Assembly (NCBI GenBank): GCA_032252755.1
Contig: JAVUPY010000064.1
Coordinates: 37,748-101,747 of the forward strand
Length of the DNA stretch: 64,000 bases
Direction: 5' to 3'
Origin: Terriglobia bacterium
GTDB lineage: Bacteria; Acidobacteriota; Terriglobia; Terriglobales; Acidobacteriaceae
This document shows, one piece after another, positions 33,558-42,557 of the stretch (its first letter is position 1; every line of letters begins with the position of its first letter). Below the pieces are notes generated by a model. The model had not been told where the DNA came from and did not search any database. It saw nothing but the letters and a program-made list of their open reading frames with translations. The position numbers were made by a program, and so were the translations under genes.

Positions 33558-35185
33558 TCGCTGCCTCCCGTTCCGCCGCTCGGCAGGTTTACTTGGGTAG
33601 CGGTGCTGCCGCTCGACCGCGGCGCACTGAGGCCGTCGGCATATAGGTAGTTCTGCAATTGCACAGCGCTGCTCCAGAGTTCGCCCAGCGCTCGAGCATA
33701 GTTCTCCTGCAGTTGGAAGTAGGTACGCTGCGAAATGATCACCTCCGGATATGCGGCGGCCATGTTTCGATACTTTTGCAGGTAGAGTTCGTATGCGCGT
33801 TGTGCGCGAGGAATCATCTGCATTCTGTATCGCTCCACCTCGAGCTTCTCCGTCGCATATCGTTGCAAGAAAGGCTGAGCTTGTTGTGCCAAGCTGAACT
33901 TAGTTCGGTCTATCTCTTGCCTTGCGCGCTCAAGTTCCAGCCTCGACGCTTCGACATTGCCTTGATTCCGATTGAATAGTGGAATCTGGATGCTAGCTGT
34001 CGCGAAGCCCTGTGCACCAACAGGTCGCATCGATTCAGGATCAAGTTCGCGATTCTGTTGAATACCTGCTCGCAACGTGAGGTCTGGGATTGCCTCACGT
34101 TTATCTCTGGAAAGAACAGCTTCCGCACGTTTCGCTTCCTGCTCGGCACGCTTGATGGCGGGACTTCGCTGGACCGCTGTATCCCCCCAATGCTCAATGT
34201 CGATTTCAGGAGGATGTTCCAGGTCACCGTCGAGGAATGTGAGTGGGAGACCGGGTTGGCCTGAAATCACCGCGAGGGTATTGAAAGCCTGGATGTATTC
34301 GCGCTGAGCGCGGACAAAATCCAGCTTTGCTTGTTCAGCTTCGACTTCCGTTTGCAGAATGTCAGGAGCGTCTGCTTGCCCGACATTTGCGAGCTGGTGG
34401 GCGGTTGCGGCGGCATCTAGGGCAATTTGCAGCAGCCGCTGGCGGACTTCGACTGTTCTTTGAGCCGCAAGTGCTTGATAGAATCGGACTCGAACGCCAC
34501 CCAGCACGTTAAGTCTTTGCTCTTCGATGCCAAGGTTATCAGCCCTGCGCTGTTGTTCGAATACTTCCTTGCGACGCCGAAGCTTTCCGCCGAGTACGAT
34601 GTTCTGCTGGACAAAACCTCCTTGCTCACCTCCTCGATATGAGCCACCGCGGATTTGCTCGCCCTGATATCCGATTGACGGGTTCGGCCAGAGACCGGCT
34701 TGTCGAGCCAGCGCAGATGATTCGCCGGCGATCGCCTGCGCCTGTTTCATCGTTGGATTGTTCTTCAGTGCGAGTTGTTCGAAATCGTCAAGCTTCTTTA
34801 CTTCCGCCTTTCGCGCACCCGCTAAGAGATCTGGAACTGGAAGTTCGTCCCCGGTTTTCATATTGGGGTTTTCCTGTTCCTGCAACCCGATTATCTGGGA
34901 TGGAGTGGTCTCAGGCGAGTGCATCTCCATGTTTTCCATCTTCATTTCATGTTGCGGCATAGCCTGTTGCTGCTGTTCGATCGTCGGCAGTGCCCCTTGT
35001 GGAGTCTGCATCCCGGGTGCCCCCAGGGGGCCGGGTTGGGTCGCTTGTTGTTGGGCCGGTTGTTGTTTCTGCTGAGGTGGCATGTGCATGCCAGGCATCG
35101 AACTCTGGTGCTCTTGCGCAGTTGCTCCCATTGAAAGGAGCAGCGCGAATGAGAATGCGATCGCTTGCTTGATTGTCATTGGCAT
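33554..35185 (-). CDS. TolC-family outer-membrane channel with Met/Gln-rich N-terminus
   Basis: A 543-residue protein. A signal peptide (ALLLSMGATAQ) is followed by about 90 low-complexity residues rich in Met, His and Gln (MPGMHMPPQQKQQPAQQQ; MKMENMEMHSPE), an unusual addition. The OEP fold then begins: KLDDFEQLALKNNPTMKQAQ, ARQAGLWPNPSIGYQGEQIR, and the second repeat HWGDTAVQRSPAIKRAEQEA. The Met-rich part may capture copper in the periplasm. It lies 3 nt after the oxidase gene, with no RND pump adjacent; it may use the CusBA proteins encoded at 18-23 kb or act alone. Confidence 0.88.
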   Translation of the reverse strand: MPMTIKQAIAFSFALLLSMGATAQEHQSSMPGMHMPPQQKQQPAQQQATQPGPLGAPGMQTPQGALPTIEQQQQAMPQHEMKMENMEMHSPETTPSQIIGLQEQENPNMKTGDELPVPDLLAGARKAEVKKLDDFEQLALKNNPTMKQAQAIAGESSALARQAGLWPNPSIGYQGEQIRGGSYRGGEQGGFVQQNIVLGGKLRRRKEVFEQQRRADNLGIEEQRLNVLGGVRVRFYQALAAQRTVEVRQRLLQIALDAAATAHQLANVGQADAPDILQTEVEAEQAKLDFVRAQREYIQAFNTLAVISGQPGLPLTFLDGDLEHPPEIDIEHWGDTAVQRSPAIKRAEQEAKRAEAVLSRDKREAIPDLTLRAGIQQNRELDPESMRPVGAQGFATASIQIPLFNRNQGNVEASRLELERARQEIDRTKFSLAQQAQPFLQRYATEKLEVERYRMQMIPRAQRAYELYLQKYRNMAAAYPEVIISQRTYFQLQENYARALGELWSSAVQLQNYLYADGLSAPRSSGSTATQVNLPSGGTGGSE

Positions 35186-35188
35186 CTC

Positions 35189-36652
35189 CTAGTTAGGGTG
35201 CTGCATGTTCGGGATGTCATGCATGTCCTTGCCCGGCTTCTTTCCACGACGGACACGTTCCATCACGTCGTCGTACTGGACTGGCGGGAGGACACGAACC
35301 AGGGTCATCATGCCTTGCATAAACCCGCTCCAACCGCGAGGCAGTCCATAGGTTTCGGGTTTGTCGACCATCTCATCCATCGCCATCATCGGGCCCTCCA
35401 TGTACGCGTCCTGCGGGAACCCGGGAACAGAATCCGCATTGGGCGCAATATCGCCGTTCATCGCTCCCATGTTCTGCATGGAGTTCTGCTGCGAGATGGG
35501 CCCATTACTCTTCGGAAAATCTCGGGTAGAACCGAAGCCCATTCCACGACCCAGACTGGGGCCGTAATCTTCTCCAGTCGGAACCGTCGGCTCGCCGGTT
35601 AACATGCCCATTCCGTTCTCCATGTTCACTCCGGCGGGAATACCGCTTCCGACACGCGTCATCAGCCCGACGTTCGAAGACATCTGGTTCATCATGTGGT
35701 GCGGGAGATGACAGTGCAGCATCCAGTTACCAGGGTTGTTGGCAACAAATTCGAAATCGCGTGCTTGGGCTACGCCTACAAGTTCGGTGTTTCCCGGGAT
35801 CCACGCTGATTCGGGAATTCGACCACCTTCTGTCCCGGTGATTTGGAACGTGTGCCCGTGTAAATGGATCGGGTGATGGTCCATGCCGATGTTCACGAGG
35901 CGGACCCGGACTCTGTCGCCGAGCTTGACGATCAATGGAGTTGTGGCTGGACCTGCTTTGCCGTTGAGAACCAACCAATTGAATTCCATGTTCATGGAGT
36001 TCGGTACCACGTTGTTAGGAAGGACCGCGTATTCCTGCAGGATGATCAGGAAGTCTTTATCGACCGACGGCCGATACGGCGCCTTGGGGTGCATGATGAA
36101 GCCGCCAAGCATTCCCATCATCTCCTGCATCGCCATGTGCGAGTGATAGAAGTACGTCCCTTCCTGATGCAGTGTGAACTCGTATATGAATCGGCCACCC
36201 GGCTTGATCGGGAGCTGGCTGATACCAGGTGCGCCATCCATGTTGTTGGGTATCTCGAACCCGTGCCAATGCATGGAAGTTGGTTCCGGCAAGTGGTTAT
36301 CAACGATGATTCGGACCCGGTCGCCTTGATTGATTTGGATTGTCGGCCCAGGAGCACTACCGTTGAAGCCCCACAGGATTAGTGTCTTGTTAGGAGCGAC
36401 TTGCTGCTTCACCGGTTCTGCAATCAGGTGGAAGACTTTGACGCCGTTGTCGACCGTAAACGACAGGTCGGGCACGTCCGGAGTCTGTACCGGCACGTTC
36501 ATGCTTCGATCGGTGCGTACCGCAGGCTCGTGCCGAGCATGTTCGGCGCTGGCTGAACTTCGACGCTGTTGCGCATTTAAGATCGCCGGCGCAGCCATGA
36601 TGCTGGCTGACGCTCCGAAGACGTTCTTCAGAAAGTCACGACGGTTCTTCAT
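35189..36652 (-). CDS. Tat-exported multicopper oxidase, two-domain-like, with Met-rich tail
   Basis: 487 residues from ATG 36652, which begins a Tat signal (RRDFLKN). Copper motifs: HWHG at about 128-131, YHSH at 169-172, HPIHLHGH at 260-267 and HCHLPHHMM at 313-321. All four copper-ligand segments lie within about 330 residues, so only two cupredoxin domains fit, not the three of CueO or CotA. The last 155 residues are Met-rich (NGMGMLTGEP, MQNMGAMNGD, EGPMMAMDEM) and unlike a cupredoxin. It probably oxidises Cu(I) in the periplasm. First of the tightly packed genes with the channel and cytochrome. Confidence 0.9.
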   Translation of the reverse strand: MKNRRDFLKNVFGASASIMAAPAILNAQQRRSSASAEHARHEPAVRTDRSMNVPVQTPDVPDLSFTVDNGVKVFHLIAEPVKQQVAPNKTLILWGFNGSAPGPTIQINQGDRVRIIVDNHLPEPTSMHWHGFEIPNNMDGAPGISQLPIKPGGRFIYEFTLHQEGTYFYHSHMAMQEMMGMLGGFIMHPKAPYRPSVDKDFLIILQEYAVLPNNVVPNSMNMEFNWLVLNGKAGPATTPLIVKLGDRVRVRLVNIGMDHHPIHLHGHTFQITGTEGGRIPESAWIPGNTELVGVAQARDFEFVANNPGNWMLHCHLPHHMMNQMSSNVGLMTRVGSGIPAGVNMENGMGMLTGEPTVPTGEDYGPSLGRGMGFGSTRDFPKSNGPISQQNSMQNMGAMNGDIAPNADSVPGFPQDAYMEGPMMAMDEMVDKPETYGLPRGWSGFMQGMMTLVRVLPPVQYDDVMERVRRGKKPGKDMHDIPNMQHPN

Positions 36653-36736
36653 TCGTACCTCGAACCAACAAGATTTTGTAAGTAAGGTCGGCGCGTGCGG
36701 ATGGGCACACGATGGCACTGCCGTAAGGAGGGTAGG

Positions 36737-37174
36737 CTAGACTCGAAGAATTGCCGAAGCGGCCGGCACGGTTCCCGGGGGACCATGTGAGGGAAATACA
36801 GAAACCTGATCGTTGTCCGGCGTTTCAGCGTGTCTCGATGAAGCCGCTGGAAGATCCACTGCAACGTCAATCATCCGCTTGGCTGCCGCGCTGGACTGGC
36901 TATCTAGCGTAAAACACAACGAGCCTGCAGACGAACAATCATGATGGTCGGATGAGGCGTGCAGAACGGTTATAGCCTCGTTCGCAAAATCATTGTGGGT
37001 GTGGTGCGCGTGCGCCAATTCAGAATGAACGGAAGATTCCTCGTCAATGCGGTCAGCGTGCATTGATTCGGAAGCACACATGTATTCGCATATCAGACCT
37101 CCCGCATCGCCGGCGGCCAAAACGATGCCAACGGCCAGCAGAAGAACGATTGCGCTTCGAGACAGTCTCACCAC
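36737..37174 (-). CDS. Secreted His-rich protein heading the oxidase cluster
   Basis: A 145-residue protein with a signal peptide (SAIVLLLAVGIVLAAGDAGG), then CEYMCASESMHADRIDEESS and HSELAHAHHTHNDF, followed by SSDHHDCSS and CFTLD. Cys and His clusters suggest metal binding or sensing. It resembles, in organisation, the protein at 16285 that heads the other copper operon. 84 nt separate it from the oxidase gene. Family not recognised. Confidence 0.65.
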   Translation of the reverse strand: MVRLSRSAIVLLLAVGIVLAAGDAGGLICEYMCASESMHADRIDEESSVHSELAHAHHTHNDFANEAITVLHASSDHHDCSSAGSLCFTLDSQSSAAAKRMIDVAVDLPAASSRHAETPDNDQVSVFPSHGPPGTVPAASAILRV

Positions 37175-37375
37175 AACTCACCCGTTAGTTGGTTCATTAT
37201 AGATGCATTCTCCTTCCACTTGGCTGCACGGAAAGCATTATCGGGTTAGTTGATAGGCCATAAAAGGGACGTGAGCAATGGCTATCAGATCTACCACTCG
37301 TCGGTCTGGTAATCTAGTTCAGCCAGCAAACTCTGCCTCGTCACCAACTATCGAATTGTGAAAGAACTGAAAACA

Positions 37376-38290
37376 ATGAAGAGAAGCACGAAGGGCCTCC
37401 TCTCTATTTTGGTTTTCCTGTTCGGCGGCCGTGCCGTTCTTGAAGCGCAGATGGATCCTTATTTCACCGCATTCAATCATCCGGTTCCGCAGGACACGAT
37501 GATGGTCATGGCGCTGTCGGATTTCCAGTCCGCGCGTTCCACCAATGATTTCTTCACCGGCATGGGGATGGTGGAGTACGGCCTAACCTCCCGCTGGACA
37601 GCGGGATTTATGGTCGAGGGACAGCAAATCTTCGGATTGCCCACCACCTACGGTGGGCTGAGGGTCAATAGTTACATTCGCGTTTTCCCACACGACCACC
37701 TGCTGAATTTCACCTTGTATGGCGAGTACGAAGGCCTCAATGAAGCTAGCTTGTACAAAATGGAGGTCTCCGGATTCGGCGGCGAAGATTTGAGTGGGCC
37801 TCTGGAAACGGCTCGGCACACTCCTGCCCGCACTTTTGAACAGCGGGCAATCATGTATCACGATTGGGGACGGAATAACCTAACCTTCAATTTCATTAAC
37901 GAAACGGGTCTGGAAAACGGCGGGAACGACTTCGGATATGCCTGGGGAGCATTTCGGGGGGCGAACTATATGTCAATGAAGTCAGACAAAGACATGGCAG
38001 GAATGGCGGACATGCCGAAAGAGAAAGTGCCTCATGTGTTCTCGTTGCAACGCCTGGGATATGGGCTCGAAATGATGGGGGCGCTTGGCAACACGGATCA
38101 GTTCGGCTTCGACTGGCAACGCCAGCAGCACTATGTGGGTCCCGTTTTTAGCTATTCCGTAGCGAAGCACTGGACTGTTCAGGTCGAACCGACATTTGGG
38201 CTTTCCGATGTAAGCGACCCGTTCGTGCTGCGCATGGGGGTTGGCTATTCAATCGACCATCTTCTACACCGGCACCCATCGACTTCGTAA
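37376..38290 (+). CDS. Outer-membrane beta-barrel-like protein
   Basis: 304 residues from ATG 37376 (a GTG 18 nt earlier is possible). There is a short signal (GLLSILVFLFGGRAVLEAQ). The chain is full of alternating aromatic strands: FFTGMGMVEYGLTSRWTAGF, LRVNSYIRVFPHDHLLNFTL, YGEYEGLNEA, NLTFNFINETGLEN and WTVQVEPTFGLSDVSD, ending FVLRMGVGYSID, which fits a porin-like barrel of 10-14 strands. A Met/Asp-rich loop (MSMKSDKDMAGMADMPKE) may bind metal. It is divergent from the oxidase cluster, so probably a copper-related channel. Confidence 0.7.
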   Translation: MKRSTKGLLSILVFLFGGRAVLEAQMDPYFTAFNHPVPQDTMMVMALSDFQSARSTNDFFTGMGMVEYGLTSRWTAGFMVEGQQIFGLPTTYGGLRVNSYIRVFPHDHLLNFTLYGEYEGLNEASLYKMEVSGFGGEDLSGPLETARHTPARTFEQRAIMYHDWGRNNLTFNFINETGLENGGNDFGYAWGAFRGANYMSMKSDKDMAGMADMPKEKVPHVFSLQRLGYGLEMMGALGNTDQFGFDWQRQQHYVGPVFSYSVAKHWTVQVEPTFGLSDVSDPFVLRMGVGYSIDHLLHRHPSTS

Positions 38291-38359
38291 GTGATCGGCT
38301 TGGCCTTTTCCCGGCGGGGTTGCCGCTAGCGCTCGCCAAATACTCATAGTTGCAACAGT

Positions 38360-38385
38360 CATGGGCTGCCCTTGAGCAGCCCATG
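38360..38385. terminator. Perfect hairpin between convergent genes
   Basis: CATGGGCTGC and GCAGCCCATG pair over 10 bp with a 6-nt loop. It lies between the ends of the barrel gene and the lipoprotein gene and could serve both directions, though neither side has a long T run. Confidence 0.65.
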
Positions 38386-38401
38386 CGCGTTGTTGTCGAA
38401 G

Positions 38402-39811
38402 TTAGGAACCAACGATCCAAGTGGAGACCATTTTGAATGTGCCGGAGTCATAGTACAGAAGTCCACGCACTCCCACCTGATTGCCATTGGCGATCGCCGA
38501 GAGATTGTGCATTTGCGTTCCGTTCTGCTTGTAAACGGTGATCGTTGATATGCCAGTCAGGGTGGTAAAGGCAGAATCCATTGGAAGCGTTAATGTGAAC
38601 GTTGCCTGAGATCCATTGGCAGTGTAATTCGACACGGTCCCGTGCAGGCCTTGCTGTTCCAGCAGAACCTGGCTTGCATTGATGGTGCCGAACGAAGTGC
38701 CTCCACCCATCATGCCGCCACCGCCCATCATACTGCCGCCGCTCACAACATCGACCTTCTGACCTTTGGTGATGCTGGTATTGTCAAAGGTCGGCGTGAA
38801 CGGTAGATTCGCCAGATCAACGTCATCGGAGTCCGCGGAATACGGAGTGCTGCTTGAGACGTTGACCGTGATCTGGCCTGAGATCGCAGACATCATCATT
38901 CCGCCGCCGATGCCGTTGCTCGCCACAATGGTGAGCTGGGTCGGTGGATTGCCTGTGATCCCTGTGACAATACCCCCGCCCATCATGCCGCCGGAACTAC
39001 CCCACATCGACTGAACGTGTTGTGCGAGCAGGCTTCCATCCGCTTGAGTGATCGCATCGACGCTGACGATCATCCCGTTTGACATCATGCCCATGCCGCT
39101 CATTCCGTCGAACTGAGTGCTGCCGTTCGTCGCGAATGTTGCCGACTGCAGACCCATCATCATGTTCATTGTGAACTGGGAGCCGGATGCACTCGACACT
39201 GAGCCGACCATGTGCTGCATATATCCCTGCCACGGGTTCTGTCCCGTTCCCAGGGCGCCCATCATCCCAGTGAACATCGGCGTGATGGTGACATTGCCGT
39301 TGCTGATAGAAACCGACGAGCCCATGTTCATGTCGAAATTGAGCGAAGAAGGCGTGGAGCCCACGGTCATCGCAGGGTTGAAATTCACGGTTCCGGTGAA
39401 CGGACCTGCCATCGTCTTTTGTACGTACTGATGCGTAGCAGGGTCCATGTAGCCCATTTGAATGGACGAGATGCTGATGGTTGCACTGGTGTAAATCCCC
39501 TGTGGCACCTTCATGACCGAAACTGGCTGCACCGTTCCCATGAGTCGCATCATTTCCATCTGGGTTGGTGACGTCAACATGCTGATGCCAGAGCCATTGC
39601 TGTTGGTCAGCATGATGGAATTCACGGTCATCCCGAATGTAGTCATCCAGTCGGCCGGTGAATCGCCCAAACCTACCTGAACGGTAGTGCCTGGCGTCGA
39701 GGGTGGAAGTGAACTGGTCGAGCTGCTGCTGCCACCACCGCACGCGACCAGTGTCAGTGCCAGCGCGAATAAGGCGAGAATGAGAATTGCATTCCTTTGA
39801 GAAACGAACAT
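38402..39811 (-). CDS. Met-rich lipoprotein with DUF4382/DUF5666-like domains
   Basis: A 469-residue protein with a lipobox (TLVACGGG). Residues about 45-165 (VQVGLGDSPADWMTTFGMTV, PQGIYTSATISISSIQMGY) resemble DUF4382, a beta domain with the LGDSPAD start. The remainder holds repeated OB-like units of DUF5666 type (MVGSVSSASGSQFTMNMMMG; GIVTGITGNPPTQLTIVASN; LHGTVSNYTANGSQATFTLT). Met-rich stretches (SGGMMGGG, SMMGGGGMMGGGTS) are unusual and fit copper binding at the outer membrane. It follows the FecR and CHASE2 genes on the same strand. Confidence 0.75.
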   Translation of the reverse strand: MFVSQRNAILILALFALALTLVACGGGSSSSTSSLPPSTPGTTVQVGLGDSPADWMTTFGMTVNSIMLTNSNGSGISMLTSPTQMEMMRLMGTVQPVSVMKVPQGIYTSATISISSIQMGYMDPATHQYVQKTMAGPFTGTVNFNPAMTVGSTPSSLNFDMNMGSSVSISNGNVTITPMFTGMMGALGTGQNPWQGYMQHMVGSVSSASGSQFTMNMMMGLQSATFATNGSTQFDGMSGMGMMSNGMIVSVDAITQADGSLLAQHVQSMWGSSGGMMGGGIVTGITGNPPTQLTIVASNGIGGGMMMSAISGQITVNVSSSTPYSADSDDVDLANLPFTPTFDNTSITKGQKVDVVSGGSMMGGGGMMGGGTSFGTINASQVLLEQQGLHGTVSNYTANGSQATFTLTLPMDSAFTTLTGISTITVYKQNGTQMHNLSAIANGNQVGVRGLLYYDSGTFKMVSTWIVGS

Positions 39812-39918
39812 TTGTATCTCCTGACACCGGCTGCTCCGGCGTTATCTCAACTTGACCACTACCCCAGCTCGCCAGGGCTTACGCCAGATAAGCTGGGGTT
39901 TGAAGTGGAGTAGTCAGT

Positions 39919-40359
39919 TCACTGTTGCTGATTTCCGCCGAAGAAGCGCTGCTTCAACCTGGAGCCAAATCCTCGTATCCGGTTCCTGTTTTGCGAGGTT
40001 CCACGTGAGTGCGTTGCCTGCGACTGTCTATTGGTGCCGCCGTAGTTGCCAGGACCACCTACTTGCCCCTGTCCCCTACTTCCGGAGTTACTTCGAGAAC
40101 CGATTCCTTGCCCCTGATTCATCGTTCCCCAACCGCCATTGGATCCCATGCCCGGTCCCTGGCCCATTGAGCCCCAACCGCCGGATCCCATTCCAGTTCC
40201 TTGGCCCATGTTGCCGTGACCCATACCGGCTCCCATGCCACGTCCGGAGCCCATGTTTCCGCCACCGCGCGTGCCGCCACGGCCCATCTGCGCCACACCG
40301 AAGATCGGGAACGCCGCTAACAACAAGAAAATCACTGAGAACTTTGCCATTGATTTCAT
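39919..40359 (-). CDS. Secreted Gly/Met-rich low-complexity protein
   Basis: 146 residues from ATG 40359. A signal peptide (FSVIFLLLAAFPIFGVAQM) is followed by many repeats of the type GMGSGGWGSMGQGPGMGSNG; the C-terminus is Arg/Gln-rich (RIRGFGSRLKQRFFGGNQQQ). Probably an extracytoplasmic disordered protein whose Met residues could bind copper. It follows the FecR gene by 44 nt. No domain is recognised. The repeat DNA (CCCATTCC/GGAACCGG-type) makes many antisense ORFs here. Confidence 0.7.
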   Translation of the reverse strand: MKSMAKFSVIFLLLAAFPIFGVAQMGRGGTRGGGNMGSGRGMGAGMGHGNMGQGTGMGSGGWGSMGQGPGMGSNGGWGTMNQGQGIGSRSNSGSRGQGQVGGPGNYGGTNRQSQATHSRGTSQNRNRIRGFGSRLKQRFFGGNQQQ

Positions 40360-40403
40360 AACTTCACCTCGAATGAAAATGCGAGGCTTGTGACTCGAAC
40401 TCA

Positions 40404-41099
40404 CTACGGCTTCGGCCCCATGGTGCCCCGGGAACCCATGCCGCCAGTCGACCGCGTACCCATCCCCTGACCCATTCCTGACATTCCAGACATGCCTGAA
40501 CCCATCATTCCGGGCATCATCTGGTTCATCATCTGAGGCTGGGTTGGCTGCTGGCCGCGCCGCACCGAGACCATGTATCCGGGCTTCACCATGACTTCAT
40601 CTTCGGGATGCAGCAGATTGGCCACGCTGACGAGGCCTTTATCGACTCCTACCTGCGTGTCCCCGTCCTGGTTGACGGCGACATGGAAGATGGTTCCCCG
40701 GACCGCGATGATCGCGGTTGGTGTGGTCATGGATTTGGGGTTCGGCCTGCCGCTTAACTTTTCTATCTGCACTCGCACGTTTCCGAGCAATAAGTTCAGG
40801 AATTCTTTGAAATTGCCGGTGCCCGGACGAAGAACTACGTGAGAATTCGGATAGATTTGGACGGTGCTGCCGTCAGGCATGCGCAAGTTTGCCGAGGACT
40901 TTCGATCCGTGAGGATTTCATCCCCCACTTGAACCGCATCGCTATTGTGCAGAAGCGCAGGCGCCGCCTGGCCGCGCACAAGGCTAACCTTCCCCTTCAC
41001 CTTTTCCATTTGCCCGGTCACTGCGTTCTGCGCCCACGTCGGCACAGTCGCTAGTAGCAGGACAACTAGAGCAGCGAATTTGAAGTGAGTTCGAGTCAC
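40404..41099 (-). CDS. FecR-domain periplasmic protein
   Basis: A 231-residue protein with a signal peptide (FAALVVLLLATVPTWAQNAV). The FecR domain covers about 30-165: GKVSLVRGQAAPALLHNSDA, VQVGDEILTDRKSSANLRMP, DGSTVQIYPNSHVVLRPG, TTPTAIIAVRGTIFHVAVNQ, VLVSVANLLHPEDEVMV-like end. The C-terminal 50 residues are Met/Gly/Gln-rich (MMNQMMPGMMGSGMSGMSGM). FecR domains in Acidobacteria often occur with CHASE2 sensors, and the kinase gene here lies two genes upstream. A sigma-54-type promoter lies just before it. Confidence 0.88.
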   Translation of the reverse strand: MTRTHFKFAALVVLLLATVPTWAQNAVTGQMEKVKGKVSLVRGQAAPALLHNSDAVQVGDEILTDRKSSANLRMPDGSTVQIYPNSHVVLRPGTGNFKEFLNLLLGNVRVQIEKLSGRPNPKSMTTPTAIIAVRGTIFHVAVNQDGDTQVGVDKGLVSVANLLHPEDEVMVKPGYMVSVRRGQQPTQPQMMNQMMPGMMGSGMSGMSGMGQGMGTRSTGGMGSRGTMGPKP

Positions 41100-41119
41100 A
41101 TTAGCCTCGCTTTCCGTAA

Positions 41120-41137
41120 ATGCAATCCGGCAACCAA
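41120..41137 (-). promoter_or_regulatory. Candidate sigma-54 promoter of the FecR gene
   Basis: On the minus strand TTGGTTGCCGGATTGCAT has GG and GC 10 bases apart and an ideal TTGCAT -12 box; the -24 box (TTGGTT) is weaker. It ends about 21 nt before the FecR start codon, so the leader would be very short. Confidence 0.5.
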
Positions 41138-41171
41138 CCTGGTGGTCATGGAAGTTGCTGAAAACACACTC

Positions 41172-42557
41172 TTAGTCTTTTTCTTCATCGTGCGGCTTCT
41201 GCGTTTCGGGCACACCGTTGTGCCCTTCGTGCGCGAGACCCCAGCGTTCCAACTTCTTGTATAGAGTGCGGCGTTGAATGCCAAGACGTTCGGCCGCGAG
41301 CGTTCGATTTCCTCCGCTCAAGCGAAGCGCTTCCACTACGTGCTCCCTTTCCGCATCTTCCAGCGTTTCCGGGCTTCTTGTTGTCGCGTGCTCTGCGGGT
41401 GGGGGAATCAATGCTTGGCGCACATCCGCTTCTCCAAGAGGACCGGGTGAAGACATAGCGACCATCCTTTCAATCGCATTCTTCAATTCCCGGACATTCC
41501 CTGGCCACTCGTGTCGTTCCAGCGTCCTCACGGCTTCTGGTTCAAGCCATACGTTCCTGCTCTGCTTTTTGTTGGCGTCAGCGAGGAAACGATTCGCTAA
41601 CAGCGATATATCCTGCTTTCGCTCGCGCAGTGCTGGGACTGAAATGTTGAGAACATTAAGTCGATGATAGAGGTCAGAGCGAAATTCACCTCGCACTACC
41701 ATCTCTTCCAGCGGTCGGTGAGTGGCTGCAAGGATTCGTACGGCTGTCTTCTTGGGCATGGTGGCACCGACTGCCCGGTACTCCTTTGCTTCAAGGAACC
41801 GGAGTAATTTCGCCTGGAAGGAAATCGGTATCTCGCCAATCTCGTCCAGGAATACAGTGCCACCACGAGCTTGTTCAATGATCCCTGCCCGGTCTTTTTC
41901 CGCGCTGGTAAACGCTCCCCTGGTAGCGCCGAAAAGTTCGCTCTCCCAGAGATTCTCGGGGATCGCGGCGCAATCGACGGGGACAAACGGTTGCTGAGCG
42001 CGATCACTTACCGTGTGAATGGCACGAGCTACCAGCTCTTTTCCGCTGCCTGTTTCCCCTCGGATCAAGGCCGTGGCGTCCGAGCGAGCCGCGCGAGCAA
42101 TGTTCTTGTACAGCTCAACCATGACGGGAGATATGCCTACCAGTTCCCCGTCAGGCTCGGTATCAGGAACGTGCGTTTCTTCGATCCGAAGCGATTTTTC
42201 CGCTCTCTCCAGGACCGTCAAGAGATTACCGAGATCGATTGGCTTGGGAAGATAATCAAACACGCCTCCGGCTTCGGCTTCTACCGTTGTTCGTACCGAG
42301 CCCTTGGCGGTCATGAGGATTACTGCGCAATTCGAGCTCGTCTGTCTCGCAGCTTTCAGGATGTCAAGCCCAGTCACGCGGTCAATGTAGATGTCAGTCA
42401 GAACCAGCGGGAACTGCACTGCGGAGGCGAGACGCAAGCCCTCCTCACCGCTGTTGGCCACCGTCACCGCGTAGCCCTTGGCTTCCAGATACGTAGCAAT
42501 GGAAAAGGTTATCCCCTCGTCGTCATCGACTAACAACACCGGCGGCTTTGCGTTCAT
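41172..42557 (-). CDS. NtrC-type response regulator with altered sigma-54 loop (GAFTSA)
   Basis: A 461-residue protein. The receiver has VDDDEG, phosphoacceptor Asp in LVLTDIYIDR, Lys in YLPKPID. The AAA+ domain has Walker A GETGSGKE and Walker B GTVFLDEIGE, but the sigma-54 contact loop reads RGAFTSAEK instead of GAFTGA. The C-terminal Fis-type HTH contains ALRLSGGNRTLAAERLGIQR. The loop change may weaken or alter sigma-54 contact. It overlaps the kinase gene by 4 nt. Downstream lie the FecR gene and the Met-rich protein genes, probably its targets. Confidence 0.93.
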   Translation of the reverse strand: MNAKPPVLLVDDDEGITFSIATYLEAKGYAVTVANSGEEGLRLASAVQFPLVLTDIYIDRVTGLDILKAARQTSSNCAVILMTAKGSVRTTVEAEAGGVFDYLPKPIDLGNLLTVLERAEKSLRIEETHVPDTEPDGELVGISPVMVELYKNIARAARSDATALIRGETGSGKELVARAIHTVSDRAQQPFVPVDCAAIPENLWESELFGATRGAFTSAEKDRAGIIEQARGGTVFLDEIGEIPISFQAKLLRFLEAKEYRAVGATMPKKTAVRILAATHRPLEEMVVRGEFRSDLYHRLNVLNISVPALRERKQDISLLANRFLADANKKQSRNVWLEPEAVRTLERHEWPGNVRELKNAIERMVAMSSPGPLGEADVRQALIPPPAEHATTRSPETLEDAEREHVVEALRLSGGNRTLAAERLGIQRRTLYKKLERWGLAHEGHNGVPETQKPHDEEKD

